A stretch of DNA of 58,394 nt from Paraburkholderia bannensis NBRC 103871 (GCF_000685015.1 NZ_BAYA01000037.1:1-58394), one strand, 5' to 3'; positions 43,302 through 51,898 are shown, counted from the first letter of the stretch. Notes: a model not told the origin generated them from the letters alone. Numbers and translations: made by a program.

Positions 43302-43648
43302 GATTCGTCCCCCGGAGGATTCGCGCAGAACTGCTGATAAAGCACGGCCATAACGGCGAGCGCTTGCGGACTCGCCACCGAATAAAAAATGTTCTTGCCC
43401 TCGCGGCGGGTTGCCACGAGGCCGTTTTCGCGGAGCAGGCCCAACTGCTGGGACAGGGTCGGCTGCCGGATGCCGAGTTCCTCCTCGAGTTCGCCCACGG
43501 ACAGTTCCCCCTGGGAGAGGCGGCACATCAGCAGCAGGCGGTCCGGATTGGCGAGCACCTTGAGCAGCGCACACGCGTTTGCCGCGGCACCCTGCATGGT
43601 GGTCAGGTCGATGATGGGGTAGCTCGGGTCCATTGGGAAATCACTCAA
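43295..43648 (-). CDS. bigR: BigR/SqrR-type ArsR repressor, persulfide-sensing
   Basis: A 117-aa ArsR-family winged-helix repressor. HTH region: SVGELEEELGIRQPTLSQQLGLLRENGLV. Cys42 (LLMCRL) and Cys108 (YQQFCAN) match the number and 66-residue spacing of the disulfide/tetrasulfide-forming pair of Xylella BigR; Cys26 and Cys117 are extra. The start is uncertain: TTG 43648 is used, ATG 43633 is possible, and neither has a good ribosome site. It heads an operon with the two YeeE halves. An AT-rich palindrome lies 16 bp upstream. Confidence 0.85.
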   Translation of the reverse strand: MSDFPMDPSYPIIDLTTMQGAAANACALLKVLANPDRLLLMCRLSQGELSVGELEEELGIRQPTLSQQLGLLRENGLVATRREGKNIFYSVASPQALAVMAVLYQQFCANPPGDESC

Positions 43649-43663
43649 TTCACACGTGCATAA

Positions 43664-43679
43664 TATATTTTTAAATATA
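43664..43679. promoter_or_regulatory. AT-rich palindrome, candidate BigR operator
   Basis: TATATTT, TT, AAATATA is a perfect inverted repeat in an otherwise GC-rich sequence, 16 bp upstream of the bigR start. AT-rich dyads overlapping the promoter are typical of BigR boxes. Confidence 0.6.
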
Positions 43680-43803
43680 CTATATGTAAATAGAATGACT
43701 CCTCGAACGGCAGAAGCGGAGCTTGGATGCCTGCGTCCTTGCCGGGTGCGGGACGACCTGTCCGCGGCGCCTGCCTTCTTGCTATCCGCTCAATGTCATC
43801 AGG

Positions 43804-44442
43804 TCAGGAACCGACTGGGCCAGCATCATTGCGGTCGGATTGTCCAAGGGGCCGCCGCCATTTCAGTTTTCGCTGTTCAAGAAGCAGTTTCCAGTCGAGC
43901 TTCATGAGCACGTACACGAGCCCGAGCAACGCCAATTGCGAAAGCACGAAGCCGACGCCGAGATACTGCCCTTCCAGGACGGCTTCGGGATCGACGAAAG
44001 ATGACGCGAGCTGTCCCAGGCGAGCCCAGATCGTGTAGCTGACCATGCGCCCCGCAAAGAACGCTGCACCGACGAAGCCGAGCGGCAGCCCCGACAGCCC
44101 GTAGGCAATGAACAGATAGCTGGACAGAAACGGACTGAGCGCATACACGAGAAAGGCGCCGGCTGTCTTCTTCCTGTGCTTGCCGAGCCACGCGCTGACC
44201 ACATCAATGTTCTCTCGATCGGCGTCGCGCAACCAGCGCCCTCTCACCACCGACCGGGAAAATGCGGCAAGTATGAGTCGGCCTGCCGTGGCAGCGCTGG
44301 CCGCAACGGCAGCGATGAGCAGCACGTTGCTCTCCTGGATGTTGAAACCAACCCACGACATCGCCATCCAGGTCGGCGGTGCAAACGCAGGCATGAGATT
44401 GATCAGCAACACGATGACGAACAGGAACGCCAGTGTTTTCAC
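43804..44442 (-). CDS. Multi-pass membrane protein, unknown function
   Basis: A 212-aa membrane protein. GTG 44442 (GGAG about eight bases upstream) starts a hydrophobic N-terminus, KTLAFLFVIVLLINLMPAF. Further helices lie at about 45-65, 95-115, 117-135 and 170-190. The segment FLVYALSPFLSSYLFIAYGLSGLPLGFVGAAFFAGR recalls the re-entrant region of VTT/DedA-superfamily proteins, but I cannot assign a family firmly. It is monocistronic between bigR and the Spy-like gene. Confidence 0.65.
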   Translation of the reverse strand: MKTLAFLFVIVLLINLMPAFAPPTWMAMSWVGFNIQESNVLLIAAVAASAATAGRLILAAFSRSVVRGRWLRDADRENIDVVSAWLGKHRKKTAGAFLVYALSPFLSSYLFIAYGLSGLPLGFVGAAFFAGRMVSYTIWARLGQLASSFVDPEAVLEGQYLGVGFVLSQLALLGLVYVLMKLDWKLLLEQRKLKWRRPLGQSDRNDAGPVGS

Positions 44443-44542
44443 TTCGGTACTCCATGAGCGTGCGCATTTGCCTGGTGGCGAACTTAACGAAACCGTCGCC
44501 CCGGTTTCGGGCAAGGCCACACTCTGCGGGCTCCAATTCGCG

Positions 44543-45085
44543 TCAGTAGTCGCGCAACCGTTCGCGCTGCTCGCGGGTCAACAGTGCATCGATACGCTTG
44601 TGTTCGTCGGCAGAGATCCCATACATCTGCTTGCGCAGGTCGCGCATGGTGGCGTAACTGGCGTCGATGGCTGCCTGGTCGCGCTTGGGCGCCGCATAAA
44701 GATCGCGGAGCGTCGACTGTTCATCGAGCATCTTGCCCATCAGCAGCCAGCGGGCCTTGTGCGATTGATCGACGATCGCATTCATGCGCGATTGCTGGTC
44801 GTGCGACAGTTTCAGGCCAGGATCCCAGCCGACATGGTCGACGCCACAACCGTAGCCATAACCGCCCATCATACCTGGGGCCCCCATGCCTGAGCCCATC
44901 ATTCCTGCGCCCATGCAATCGCCGTCGCAACCTCCCATCATACCGTGGCCGCCACCGTATGGTCCGTTGCCTCTGGCAGGCAGATTACCGCCTTGCTGTG
45001 CGAGAGAAACTGCAATTGGCGAAGCAAACAGCACTGCGACGACGCAATGTCGCAACGCACGCAGAGAGAAAATCCTGGAATTCAT
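44543..45085 (-). CDS. Spy/CpxP/ZraP-like periplasmic metal-associated protein
   Basis: A 180-aa secreted protein. The signal peptide ends after IAVSLAQQ. A Gly/Met/Cys-rich stretch follows (HGMMGGCDGDCMGAGMMGSG and GAPGMMGGYGYGCG, about 47-80), suited to binding copper or other soft metals. The helical C-terminal half (LSHDQQSRMNAIVDQSHKARWLLM to LLTREQRERLRDY) matches the LTxxQ repeats of Spy/CpxP/ZraP chaperone-sensors. The ATG at 45085 is chosen for spacing to GGAGGT; the ATG three bases upstream is too close. An FNR-like box is 77-90 bp upstream. Confidence 0.8.
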   Translation of the reverse strand: MNSRIFSLRALRHCVVAVLFASPIAVSLAQQGGNLPARGNGPYGGGHGMMGGCDGDCMGAGMMGSGMGAPGMMGGYGYGCGVDHVGWDPGLKLSHDQQSRMNAIVDQSHKARWLLMGKMLDEQSTLRDLYAAPKRDQAAIDASYATMRDLRKQMYGISADEHKRIDALLTREQRERLRDY

Positions 45086-45161
45086 CATGTACCTCCACAC
45101 CAGACCGATCCGCATTCCGGATGACTGAAAATTCAGCGTATAGGACGGCGAGAAGACGTGA

Positions 45162-45175
45162 TTGACTTGTGTCAA
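45162..45175. promoter_or_regulatory. FNR/ANR-like palindrome 1
   Basis: TTGAC, TTGT, GTCAA, extended to ATTGAC/GTCAAT. It fits the TTGAY-N4-RTCAA pattern of FNR-type oxygen regulators and is placed 77 bp upstream of the Spy-like gene. Confidence 0.55.
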
Positions 45176-45252
45176 TTCAAGAAGTGCGAAACGACTCGTG
45201 CCGGGCGCCATCAATGGCAAATCTGCATGCATGCACGTCGATGAGGTACCGG

Positions 45253-45266
45253 TTGACACACATCAA
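45253..45266. promoter_or_regulatory. FNR/ANR-like palindrome 2
   Basis: TTGAC, ACAC, ATCAA, 90 bp upstream of the small secreted-protein gene that IS66 has split. It matches the FNR half-sites with one C/T change. Confidence 0.55.
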
Positions 45267-45355
45267 GCTTTCGCGACCCACCTTGCCTACAGTGGTGTCA
45301 TGGCGGGCCTTGTCACGGCGCGTCGTATCCGTAACGCCATCAAGCAGGTGTCCCG

Positions 45356-45695
45356 ATGTCCAGATTTCACAAAGGCGCACTTCTCGCCTTGTTAGCCTGT
45401 ATGGTCCACGTCGGTCATGCGCAGACGCCGCTCTCGCCCGTCGTACGTAATGGCATTTCGTACATCACGGGTGGGGTTGGAAAAACGGAGGTCGAGGCGT
45501 TCAGGTCTGCAGCGAGCAGGTACAACCTGCGAATGACGTTCGCCTCGAAAACCGGTTCTTACCTTGCCGAGGTCGACGTCAGTATCTGGCCCGTGACGGG
45601 TCAGCGCCTCATGCGCGTGTCGACAGACGGTCCGTTTCTCTTCGTACGCGTGCCCCCCGGGTCATACAGGATCGAGGTTCATTTGCGCTCGCAGA
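45356..45695 (+). pseudogene. Small secreted protein, 5' part, interrupted by IS66
   Basis: The 5' 113 codons of a small exported protein: signal peptide (ALLALLACMVHVGHAQ), then an Ig/transthyretin-like region (GISYITGGVGKTEVEAFRSA, VDVSIWPVTG, DGPFLFVRVPPGSYRIEVHL). IS66 entered after codon 113; the frame then reads 14 foreign codons to 45739. Removing the element and one copy of the 8-bp duplication restores an open frame into 48204-48313. The intact gene would have encoded about 149 aa. A paralogue is intact at 57897-58358. AGG precedes the ATG, and an FNR-like box lies upstream. Confidence 0.85.
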
Positions 45696-45766
45696 GTAAG
45701 CGGCTCAGCTGGGCCGTTCGTCCATTCACGTGCGCGTAAAGCATGATGGTGAACTGGAGCTGCCAG

Positions 45767-47335
45767 TCAGATAGAGGGTTCTGGCGGACTGCCTGGCGTG
45801 TGCAGCTTGTCGGCCACACACCACGGCAGGAGCTCGTCGATGCGATTGATTTTGTGATCGGCGATATGGGTTAGCACGTAGTCGAGGTAGGCACGCGGAT
45901 CGATGTCATTCAGTCTGCAAGTGCCAATCAATGCGTACATCGCGGCTGCCCGTTCGCCGCCGCTGTCTGAGCCGGTGAATAAAAAATTTTTCCGGCCCAG
46001 GCTTACACAACGCAGCGCGTTCTCCGCGATGTTGTTGTCAATCTCTAGCGTCCCGTCTTCGCAGTACAACGTCAGTGCGCTCCACTGGTTCAGCGTGTAG
46101 TTGATCGCCTTGGCCGTATCGGACTTCGACGACAGCGTTTCGAGCTTTGCCCTGAGCCACGCTTCGTAGATTTGAAGCAGAGGTCTGGCTTTCTCCTGCC
46201 GTATTCGCAGCCGAACGGCTGCGGGCCTACCGCGAATGGAGGCCTCGATGTCGTAGAGCCCGCCAATATATTCGAGTGCCTTTTGTGTCGTGTCAGATGG
46301 CGTGCGCACGTGGATGTCGTAGAACTTTCTCCTCGCGTGGGCATGGCATGCCGCCTCGCGTATCGAGCCGTCGCGGAACAATTCATCGAAGCCCGCGTAG
46401 GCGTCCGCTTGCAGAATTCCTTTGAAGCTGCCGAGATGGGTTTGAGGGTGGATGCCTTGCCGGTTCGGCGAGTACGCGAACCAGACCGAAGCCGGTTGCG
46501 TCGAGCCCGAGCGATGATCGTCTCGCACGTAGACCCACAGCCGGCCGGTGCGGGTCTTCCTGTTGCCCGGTGAGAGCACCGGGATCGGCGTGTCATCCGC
46601 GTGCAGCTTGGTAGCGGCCACGGTATAGCGGCGCAGCGCCTCTGTTAGCGGGGCGCACAGCGCCTCACACTGGCCAACCCAGCGCCCCATACTGGCCCGG
46701 TCAAGCGTCACGCCGTCGCGCGCCGCGATCGCCGATTGCCGGTACAACGGCTGGTGGTCTGCATACTTCGAGACGAGGATATCTGCCAGCAAGCTCGGAT
46801 GGGCGATGCTCCGCTCGATCGGCAGCCCAGGCATCGGCGGCTGCGTGATCGTGCTGCAGCACGGGCAAACCAGTTTGCGCCGGATCGTGCGAATGACCTT
46901 GAACGCCGCTGCAACCCGGGCGAGTTGTTCGGAGGAGTCCTCGCCGAGCGCCCGCAATGGTTGACCGCAATCCGGGCAGCTTGATTCAGGCTCGAGCACA
47001 TGATCCTGGCGCGGCAGATGCGCGGGAAGCGCTTGCCTGGAAGCCGCTTCGTCCGTCGTTGTGTTTGAGGTGGACGCATTTGCACCGAGGGCCTGCGCAC
47101 GCTGCACATCCACAACGCCGCGCCCGGCGGCCAGATCCTCAAGTTGAGTCTCGAGCGTCTCGATTTGCCGCTGCAGCTGCTCGGACTTGCGACCGAACTG
47201 CATGCGCCTGAGCTTGTCGATCTGCGCCTTGAGCTGCTCAATCTCGACATCGCGTTCGGCAAGCAGACTACGGGCCTCGACCAGCAAGGCCTTCAGCAGT
47301 TCGATATCGTCAGGGAGATCGGCGCCGTTCGACAT
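45767..47335 (-). CDS. tnpC: IS66 transposase TnpC
   Basis: A 522-aa DDE transposase. An N-terminal coiled coil/leucine zipper (about 10-55: VEARSLLAERDVEIEQLKAQIDKLRRMQFGRKSEQL) is followed by the IS66 zinc finger (CPDCGQPLRALGE, CPCC) and the DDE domain: Asp in KLHADDTPIPVL, Asp in LQADAYAGFDELF, Glu in IDNNIAENALR. A short C-terminal IS66 tail follows. It is full-length and lies downstream of tnpB in the element. Confidence 0.95.
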   Translation of the reverse strand: MSNGADLPDDIELLKALLVEARSLLAERDVEIEQLKAQIDKLRRMQFGRKSEQLQRQIETLETQLEDLAAGRGVVDVQRAQALGANASTSNTTTDEAASRQALPAHLPRQDHVLEPESSCPDCGQPLRALGEDSSEQLARVAAAFKVIRTIRRKLVCPCCSTITQPPMPGLPIERSIAHPSLLADILVSKYADHQPLYRQSAIAARDGVTLDRASMGRWVGQCEALCAPLTEALRRYTVAATKLHADDTPIPVLSPGNRKTRTGRLWVYVRDDHRSGSTQPASVWFAYSPNRQGIHPQTHLGSFKGILQADAYAGFDELFRDGSIREAACHAHARRKFYDIHVRTPSDTTQKALEYIGGLYDIEASIRGRPAAVRLRIRQEKARPLLQIYEAWLRAKLETLSSKSDTAKAINYTLNQWSALTLYCEDGTLEIDNNIAENALRCVSLGRKNFLFTGSDSGGERAAAMYALIGTCRLNDIDPRAYLDYVLTHIADHKINRIDELLPWCVADKLHTPGSPPEPSI

Positions 47336-47365
47336 GCGCCGTAGTTTACGAGTCTGCCGCGCGGT

Positions 47366-47710
47366 TTACAACATCGATAATGCAGCAGTACGGCGGGGCT
47401 GCCGCCAGTCGATGCCCTCAAGCAGCATCGACAGTTGTGCGGAGCTCAGATGGACCTTGCCACCGTCAGCCTTGGGCCATATAAAACGGCCTCGTTCAAG
47501 CCGCTTCGCGAGCAGCCAGATTCCGTCCTCCGTAGCCCAGAGAATCTTCACCAGATCGCCCCGACGCCCCCGGAAGATGTAGACGTTGCCGCCCAGCGGA
47601 TTCTCCTCAAGCGCGGTTTGCACCTTCGCTGCCAACCCCTGGAACCCGCATCGCATATCAGTGACGCCCGCAGCGAGCCAGATGCGCGTGCCTGCCGGTA
47701 GGGAGATCAT
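47366..47710 (-). CDS. tnpB: IS66 accessory protein TnpB
   Basis: A 114-aa IS66 Orf2 family protein (PF05717): MISLPAGTRIWLAAGVTDMRCGFQGLA, VYIFRGRRGDLVKILWATEDGIWLLAKRLERGRFIWP. It is needed with TnpA and TnpC for IS66 transposition, but its biochemical role is unknown. The ATG overlaps the tnpA stop by 4 bp. Confidence 0.95.
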   Translation of the reverse strand: MISLPAGTRIWLAAGVTDMRCGFQGLAAKVQTALEENPLGGNVYIFRGRRGDLVKILWATEDGIWLLAKRLERGRFIWPKADGGKVHLSSAQLSMLLEGIDWRQPRRTAALSML

Positions 47711-48144
47711 AAGCGCAGACTGCCCAGCACGATCCGCAGCATATCGGCATCGACCTGACCGTCTACTTTAACCACCGCACGACCTATCCGGATCTCGATC
47801 GTGCCGACAGGTGGTTCAGGCTTCGCGCTCTGCACTTGCACTTCTGCGGGGGCTGATGCGATAACCTCCGTCGGCATGTCGCTTAGCAGTACGACCGGAA
47901 TAAGCCCGGCAGATCGAGCTTGCTGATCGGCCAGATATCGCCGCCGCCAGGTGAACAGCATGTTCGCGTTAATGCCATTCTCCCGCGCCAGCTTTGCGAC
48001 TGATACGCCCGGCTCACAAGCGGCCGCTGCCAGTCGCTCACGAAGCTCGCGGGGGTAATTCGGGCGCCCCGTTCGTGTACCCGGCTTCTTCTCTGCAGAC
48101 TGTGTCAAAGTGATGCCCATCAGATCGGAAATGATGGACATCAC
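47707..48144 (-). CDS. tnpA: IS66 accessory protein TnpA (HTH)
   Basis: A 145-aa helix-turn-helix protein of the IS3/IS66 Orf1 type: GRPNYPRELRERLAAAACEPGVSVAKLARENGINANMLFTWRRRYL (about 25-70) is the DNA-binding part. It is the first gene of the IS66 operon, starting about 50 bp inside the element's right end. Confidence 0.93.
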   Translation of the reverse strand: MMSIISDLMGITLTQSAEKKPGTRTGRPNYPRELRERLAAAACEPGVSVAKLARENGINANMLFTWRRRYLADQQARSAGLIPVVLLSDMPTEVIASAPAEVQVQSAKPEPPVGTIEIRIGRAVVKVDGQVDADMLRIVLGSLRL

Positions 48145-48195
48145 TTTGATGTCGCCCTCAGCCGCAGTCTATAACGGCCGGAACGAGCCGCTTAC

Positions 48196-48313
48196 CTCGC
48201 AGAGCGAGATGCGTACGGTTCAGGTCCCAGCGAGTGGCAGCACCGAGGTGATCTTTCATCTGGAAGATCCCGACGAGTGTGGAGTCATCAAAGTTTGCGC
48301 TCGGCACGGATGA
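48196..48313 (+). pseudogene. Small secreted protein, 3' part, beyond IS66
   Basis: After the second copy of the target duplication the frame continues SEMRTVQVPASGSTEVIFHLEDPDECGVIKVCARHG and stops at 48313. It is the separated 3' end of the gene at 45356. It has no start of its own and is presumably untranslated. Confidence 0.85.
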
Positions 48314-48365
48314 TCGGAAAGTGACATTGCTACTGAGATGAAGCGCTGAACGGGAAGGTATCGTC

Positions 48366-49292
48366 ATGGACAACTCGAAATCGGGCCGCAGCGCGAACAG
48401 TCCGCTCAAGATGCTCATCGCTGTAGACCATTCTGAAGCGTCGCTATGCGCGGTGAGGTTCGCGTGCGAACTGGCGCCGACCGACAGTGCTATCCGCATC
48501 GTAAGTGTCGTGCTGCTCGCGCAATCGATCTTGCCCCCGGGAGACGCCACGACGACCGTACTGGATTCGATACATGATGACTTGGCGCGGGACGCCACGC
48601 AGGCGCTTTCCTCGGCCAGTGAGATTTGCATGCGGGCAGGCATTCGACCTGAAACCGCGATTATTGACCTTTCCGTACAGGGTACCGATGTCGTCTACGC
48701 GATTCTCGACGCCGCCGCATCGTGGCATGCGGACCTCATCGTCGTTGGGGCGCACCAGCATCACTTGCTCGTCCGCTGGCTGGAGGGAAATGTGTCGGAG
48801 GCGTTGGTCAGATTTTGCGCGCGTCCGATGCTCATTGTGCCGCAATGCAGCGCTGAGGCGCCGCGTCGTCCGGACCGGATTCTTTTCGCCGTGGGATCCG
48901 TTGCTGACGCGCAGAAGTGCCTTCGATACGGCATGCGCTTCGCAACAACCGCTTCCTGTTTGCGAGCCGTGCACGCAGTTGGTCGAAGCGTTGCATGGCC
49001 TGGCGAACGGCGGGAGTCAATTGGCGAAGAGAGCGCGATGGTATTGGAGGCCGCGAGACAGATTCTGGAAGGTTTCTCCAGACGTACGACAACAGGCACG
49101 ATTGGTCCGTCGGAAACGAGCGACGACGTTGCGAATGCCATTGTTAGCGAAGCGGTTAAATGGGGTGCGGATCTGCTGGTCATGGGCACGCACAGTATGC
49201 ACGGCCTTAAACGGTTCGCATTCGGCAGTGTTGCCCACCGGGTTTTACACATCACTCGAACACCGCTGCTTCTCGTCAATATGGAATCCTGA
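48366..49292 (+). CDS. Tandem universal stress protein
   Basis: A 308-aa cytoplasmic protein made of two UspA domains (about 12-158 and 165-308). Domain 1 begins KMLIAVDHSEASLCAVRFACEL. Domain 2 ends with GTHSMHGLKRFAFGSVAHRVL, the GxxGxxxxxFGSV nucleotide-binding loop, so it may bind ATP. Such double Usp proteins in Burkholderia are often induced under low oxygen. It is monocistronic, 52 bp after the IS66-split gene. Confidence 0.87.
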   Translation: MDNSKSGRSANSPLKMLIAVDHSEASLCAVRFACELAPTDSAIRIVSVVLLAQSILPPGDATTTVLDSIHDDLARDATQALSSASEICMRAGIRPETAIIDLSVQGTDVVYAILDAAASWHADLIVVGAHQHHLLVRWLEGNVSEALVRFCARPMLIVPQCSAEAPRRPDRILFAVGSVADAQKCLRYGMRFATTASCLRAVHAVGRSVAWPGERRESIGEESAMVLEAARQILEGFSRRTTTGTIGPSETSDDVANAIVSEAVKWGADLLVMGTHSMHGLKRFAFGSVAHRVLHITRTPLLLVNMES

Positions 49293-49360
49293 TATTTCGC
49301 GAGCAAAGCGGGATAACCACCCAGCTATGGCGATGCATTGGCATGCGTGTTCCCGAGCCG

Positions 49361-50320
49361 TTAACTGTCGATCGGCGGTACCAGCAAGAGCGGAACCGAT
49401 GTCAATCTCAGCGTCCTTTCAGCGACACTTCCAAGCAGCCACCGTGTCAGGCCGCGTCGCCCGTGGGTCCCAAGGAGAACGAGTTGCGCCTTCCAGTGCC
49501 GCGCGTCCCGGTCAATTGCATGCGCCACGTCGTCGTACGTGCTCCTGGTCTTGATAAGCGCCGTCTCCACTATCCGTTCATTTTGCTGATTGCACGCGGC
49601 AAGTTCGTCGCCCGCCACCTTGAGGGCAACCTGGCCGCTCTTCATCAGCGAGTCTTCAAGCTGCTCTTCGAACGGCCCGGTCCCCGGTGCAAGCAGTCGA
49701 TCAACGACGTAAATGACGCGCCAATCCGAGCGTGGCGCCACGAGTCTGGAACCTGCACGCAAGGCGTTCAGCGATGCGTCGCTCCCGTCGGTCGCGAACA
49801 GGATCCTCGAAGGCAGCCCATCCTGGACACCTTCATATTCGACCGGGATGATCAGGATCGGTGCGTGAAGCAGCCGGCTGAGCGGCGCAGATACCTCGCC
49901 TTCCACCCAGCGCAGCAGGGCCCGTTGATGACGCGCTCCAATCACAACGAGATCGGGTGACCATTGCGATACCGCTTCGGCGAGCGCGTGGACAAGGTCG
50001 CCACCGACCTTACAAAGGTCGACGAGCTGCCCCTCAACTTGCGCGCCGCATCCGTCCAGTTTGGCTTGAGCGGCTTTGATGGCCGCCTCTGCATCAAGTC
50101 TCAATTCATCGCGCGCCGCCTGCAGCTGCGCTCCAGCTCACCCGCCGAGGGGCACAAGCGTGCGTGGATTCTCCGCTACGGATACCACGCGCACGGTAGC
50201 ACCCTCATGCACGAACTGCCGCATGTACCGCAGCGCTGCGGCAGAGGCCGGCGTGGAGTCCACAGCGACCATGATCCTCGTGAAGGGGGACGGTGCGTCC
50301 ATGGTGGATTGCGGAGTCAT
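49361..50320 (-). pseudogene. Tandem universal stress protein with in-frame TGA
   Basis: One continuous frame encodes a two-domain UspA protein except for a TGA at 50138-50140, after NPRTLVPLGG, where the homology runs on (AGAQLQAARDELRLDAEAAIKAAQ...). Downstream motifs are intact (LVVIGARHQRALLRWVEGEVS, LGTHGRRGLTRWLLGSVAERTL). The start MTPQSTMDAP (50320) has GAGG seven bases upstream. Either the gene is a recent pseudogene, or the 3' part (from TTG 50104) is expressed alone. An FNR-like box is 74 bp upstream. Confidence 0.75.
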
Positions 50321-50393
50321 GTCGGGCCTCACGATCGATACGGGATGTCGATTTGTATGCTGCCGTCAATCTGTCTGCAGCAGTTGACTCAAA

Positions 50394-50407
50394 TCAACCC
50401 GCTCTGC
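50394..50407. promoter_or_regulatory. FNR/ANR-like palindrome 3
   Basis: TTGAC, TCAA, ATCAA, 74 bp upstream of the interrupted Usp gene on the minus strand. Confidence 0.45.
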
Positions 50408-50699
50408 GGCGGTGCCATCAAGCTGTGTCAAGGCAGGAAACATGCAACTTCTCAAAAAATCCCGGCGGAAAATTGGCTCTTCCCTGGCCTCGGCGTGCGG
50501 GTTGAAAACGCCCGGCACAGGAATCGGAACAACAATGCAATTCCAGCTGGCTTTAAGCTTGGCCTTTGCTTTGTGCGGCTTCGTGTGTTGCTCGCGACGG
50601 CGAAAACTCGCCTGCCGGACGTGGGAGAATCGCCCCGTGTAACGTCGCTCAAAAACGCGCGAACCTACGTCGTAGTCAATTCGCATGGGCATAAGCGAT
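50408..50699. other. Spacer between Usp pseudogene and ATPase fragment
   Basis: Short ORFs exist on both strands, but none has a recognisable product. No repeats or terminators were noticed. Confidence 0.4.
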
Positions 50700-51056
50700 T
50701 TACGCGGGACATGAATCCCTGCTTGCGAGTACGAGATATTCGACGAGCTCGTGATATGTCTCGTCAATGTGCTGGGTGGCCTGATCGATGATCTGCAGTT
50801 TTCCTCGCGCGCAAAGGGCGCGCACCGACATACGGTTCTGGGTCAATGTGCCCGTCTTGTCGACGCACAGTACGGAAGTCTGGCCAAGGGTCTCGATCGC
50901 GCTCATGCGGCGCGTCAGCACGCCTTCGTTAGCGATGCGACGAGCGCCCAGCGCCATAAACACGGTCAGTATCACCGGAATTTCTTCAGGAAGAATTCCC
51001 ATGGTGAGCGTTATGCCAGCAAGCACTCCCGCCAGGAGCCTGCCATTCGGCACGCT
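50700..51056 (-). pseudogene. Cation-transporting P-type ATPase fragment
   Basis: About 118 codons from the middle of a P1/P2-type ATPase: membrane segment LLAGVLAGITLTMGILPEEIPVILTVFMALG, then VLTRRMSAIETLGQTSVLCVDKTGTLTQNRM, which carries the phosphorylated Asp of DKTGT. Homology ends abruptly at VEYLVLAS followed by six codons and a stop. The transduction domain, nucleotide-binding domain and C-terminal helices are absent. It is a leftover of deletions at both ends. Confidence 0.75.
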
Positions 51057-51230
51057 CGAAATCATCATCGACGAACGGGAGATCCACGTCGCCATCGCGC
51101 TTTGGGCACGGCGCGCCTGTACTGCGTGTACAACTTCAATACCTACGAAAAGCATTTCAAGGAAGTCATCAATGCGTTGATGGGCGGAACGGGTATATTT
51201 GCATTCCTTACGATCTGACTGTCCTTTGGC

Positions 51231-51281
51231 CTGTCCGGCCTGACCGCCTCCAATCACCACGACATCGACGTGCGCAGGCAT
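51231..51281 (-). pseudogene. N-terminal scrap of a flavoprotein
   Basis: The sequence MPAHVDVVVIGGGQAGQ is a typical N-terminal FAD-binding beta-alpha-beta start of flavin monooxygenases. After residue 17 the frame continues in unrelated sequence leading to the P-type ATPase fragment. It is too short to be certain. Confidence 0.35.
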
Positions 51282-51299
51282 GGGTTTCCATCCGTTCTT

Positions 51300-51709
51300 C
51301 TAGCTCGACTGCGACAGGCCGCCCTGGGCATTCACGGTTAACGCCGCAATCAGTTCGGCCTTCACCAGCAGCGCCTCCGGAATCACCTCGTAGCTCGCGC
51401 CCTCGACCTCGACGGTACGGCATTCGGAGTCACCGCAGACGGAGCAGCAACGGCTACTGCAGACCGTGCCGTTCAGCCATGCTTCCATCGGCTTGCCGGC
51501 AATCCAGATGCGATTGGATCCGCTGGGGTCGTCTGGAAGGTCGCCTCGTCGATTTCACGCGTTTCCAGGACCGGCTCGATGCCGAGCGGCATCAGGATCT
51601 CGCGGAGTTGCCGGATTGCCCGGTTCACTTCGTCGCCAGTGCCCGCGCAACGCGGGCTGGTCTTGCCGCTGGAGACGAGTCGTTGCCACAGAACCGGAAG
51701 CACTTTCAT
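51300..51709 (-). pseudogene. DUF2703-family protein, frameshifted
   Basis: Frame one gives MKVLPVLWQRLVSSGKTSPRCAGTGDEVNRAIRQLREILMPLGIEPVLETREIDEATFQ. After a shift of one base near 51533 the frame gives DPSGSNRIWIAGKPMEAWLNGTVCSSRCCSVCGDSECRTVEVEG and ends in VNAQGGLSQSS. Together they form one DUF2703 protein with its cysteine-rich metal-type motif. The first cysteine of the usual CPRC motif is Ser here. The single-base indel makes a pseudogene unless it is a sequencing error. Confidence 0.7.
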
Positions 51710-51898
51710 GGCGTTACGCTTTCGAAACACTACATGTCTGTCCGCGACGTGATCACCTGGGTTCAGGCCGGCGTCCCCGGCAGGCGCCTCGGCAAGCCGC
51801 GGAATCAGCGCGGCCCGTGGCGCCAGGACAACCGCAACCCGGCGAGAAAGGCGCCATGCTCACGTCCGGCCTGAGGCAAAGAGGCTCTACTGATGAGG

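Larger units (their letters stand above)
45696..48195 (-). mobile_element. IS66-family insertion sequence, complete
   Basis: A 2500-bp element with inverted ends starting GTAAGCGGCTC; 18 of the first 23 terminal bases match between ends (second block GGCCGTT). It is flanked by a perfect 8-bp target duplication CTCGCAGA (45688-45695 and 48196-48203), the size IS66 produces. It carries tnpA, tnpB and tnpC in one operon on the minus strand, all intact, so it may be mobile. It splits a small secreted-protein gene. Confidence 0.95.

Noticed and set aside
50751..51218. 155-codon plus-strand ORF ending NFNTYEKHFKEVINALMGGTG
   Set aside because: It is antisense to the recognisable P-type ATPase fragment, and most of it is shadow sequence. 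The last 30 residues look protein-like but match no family I know.
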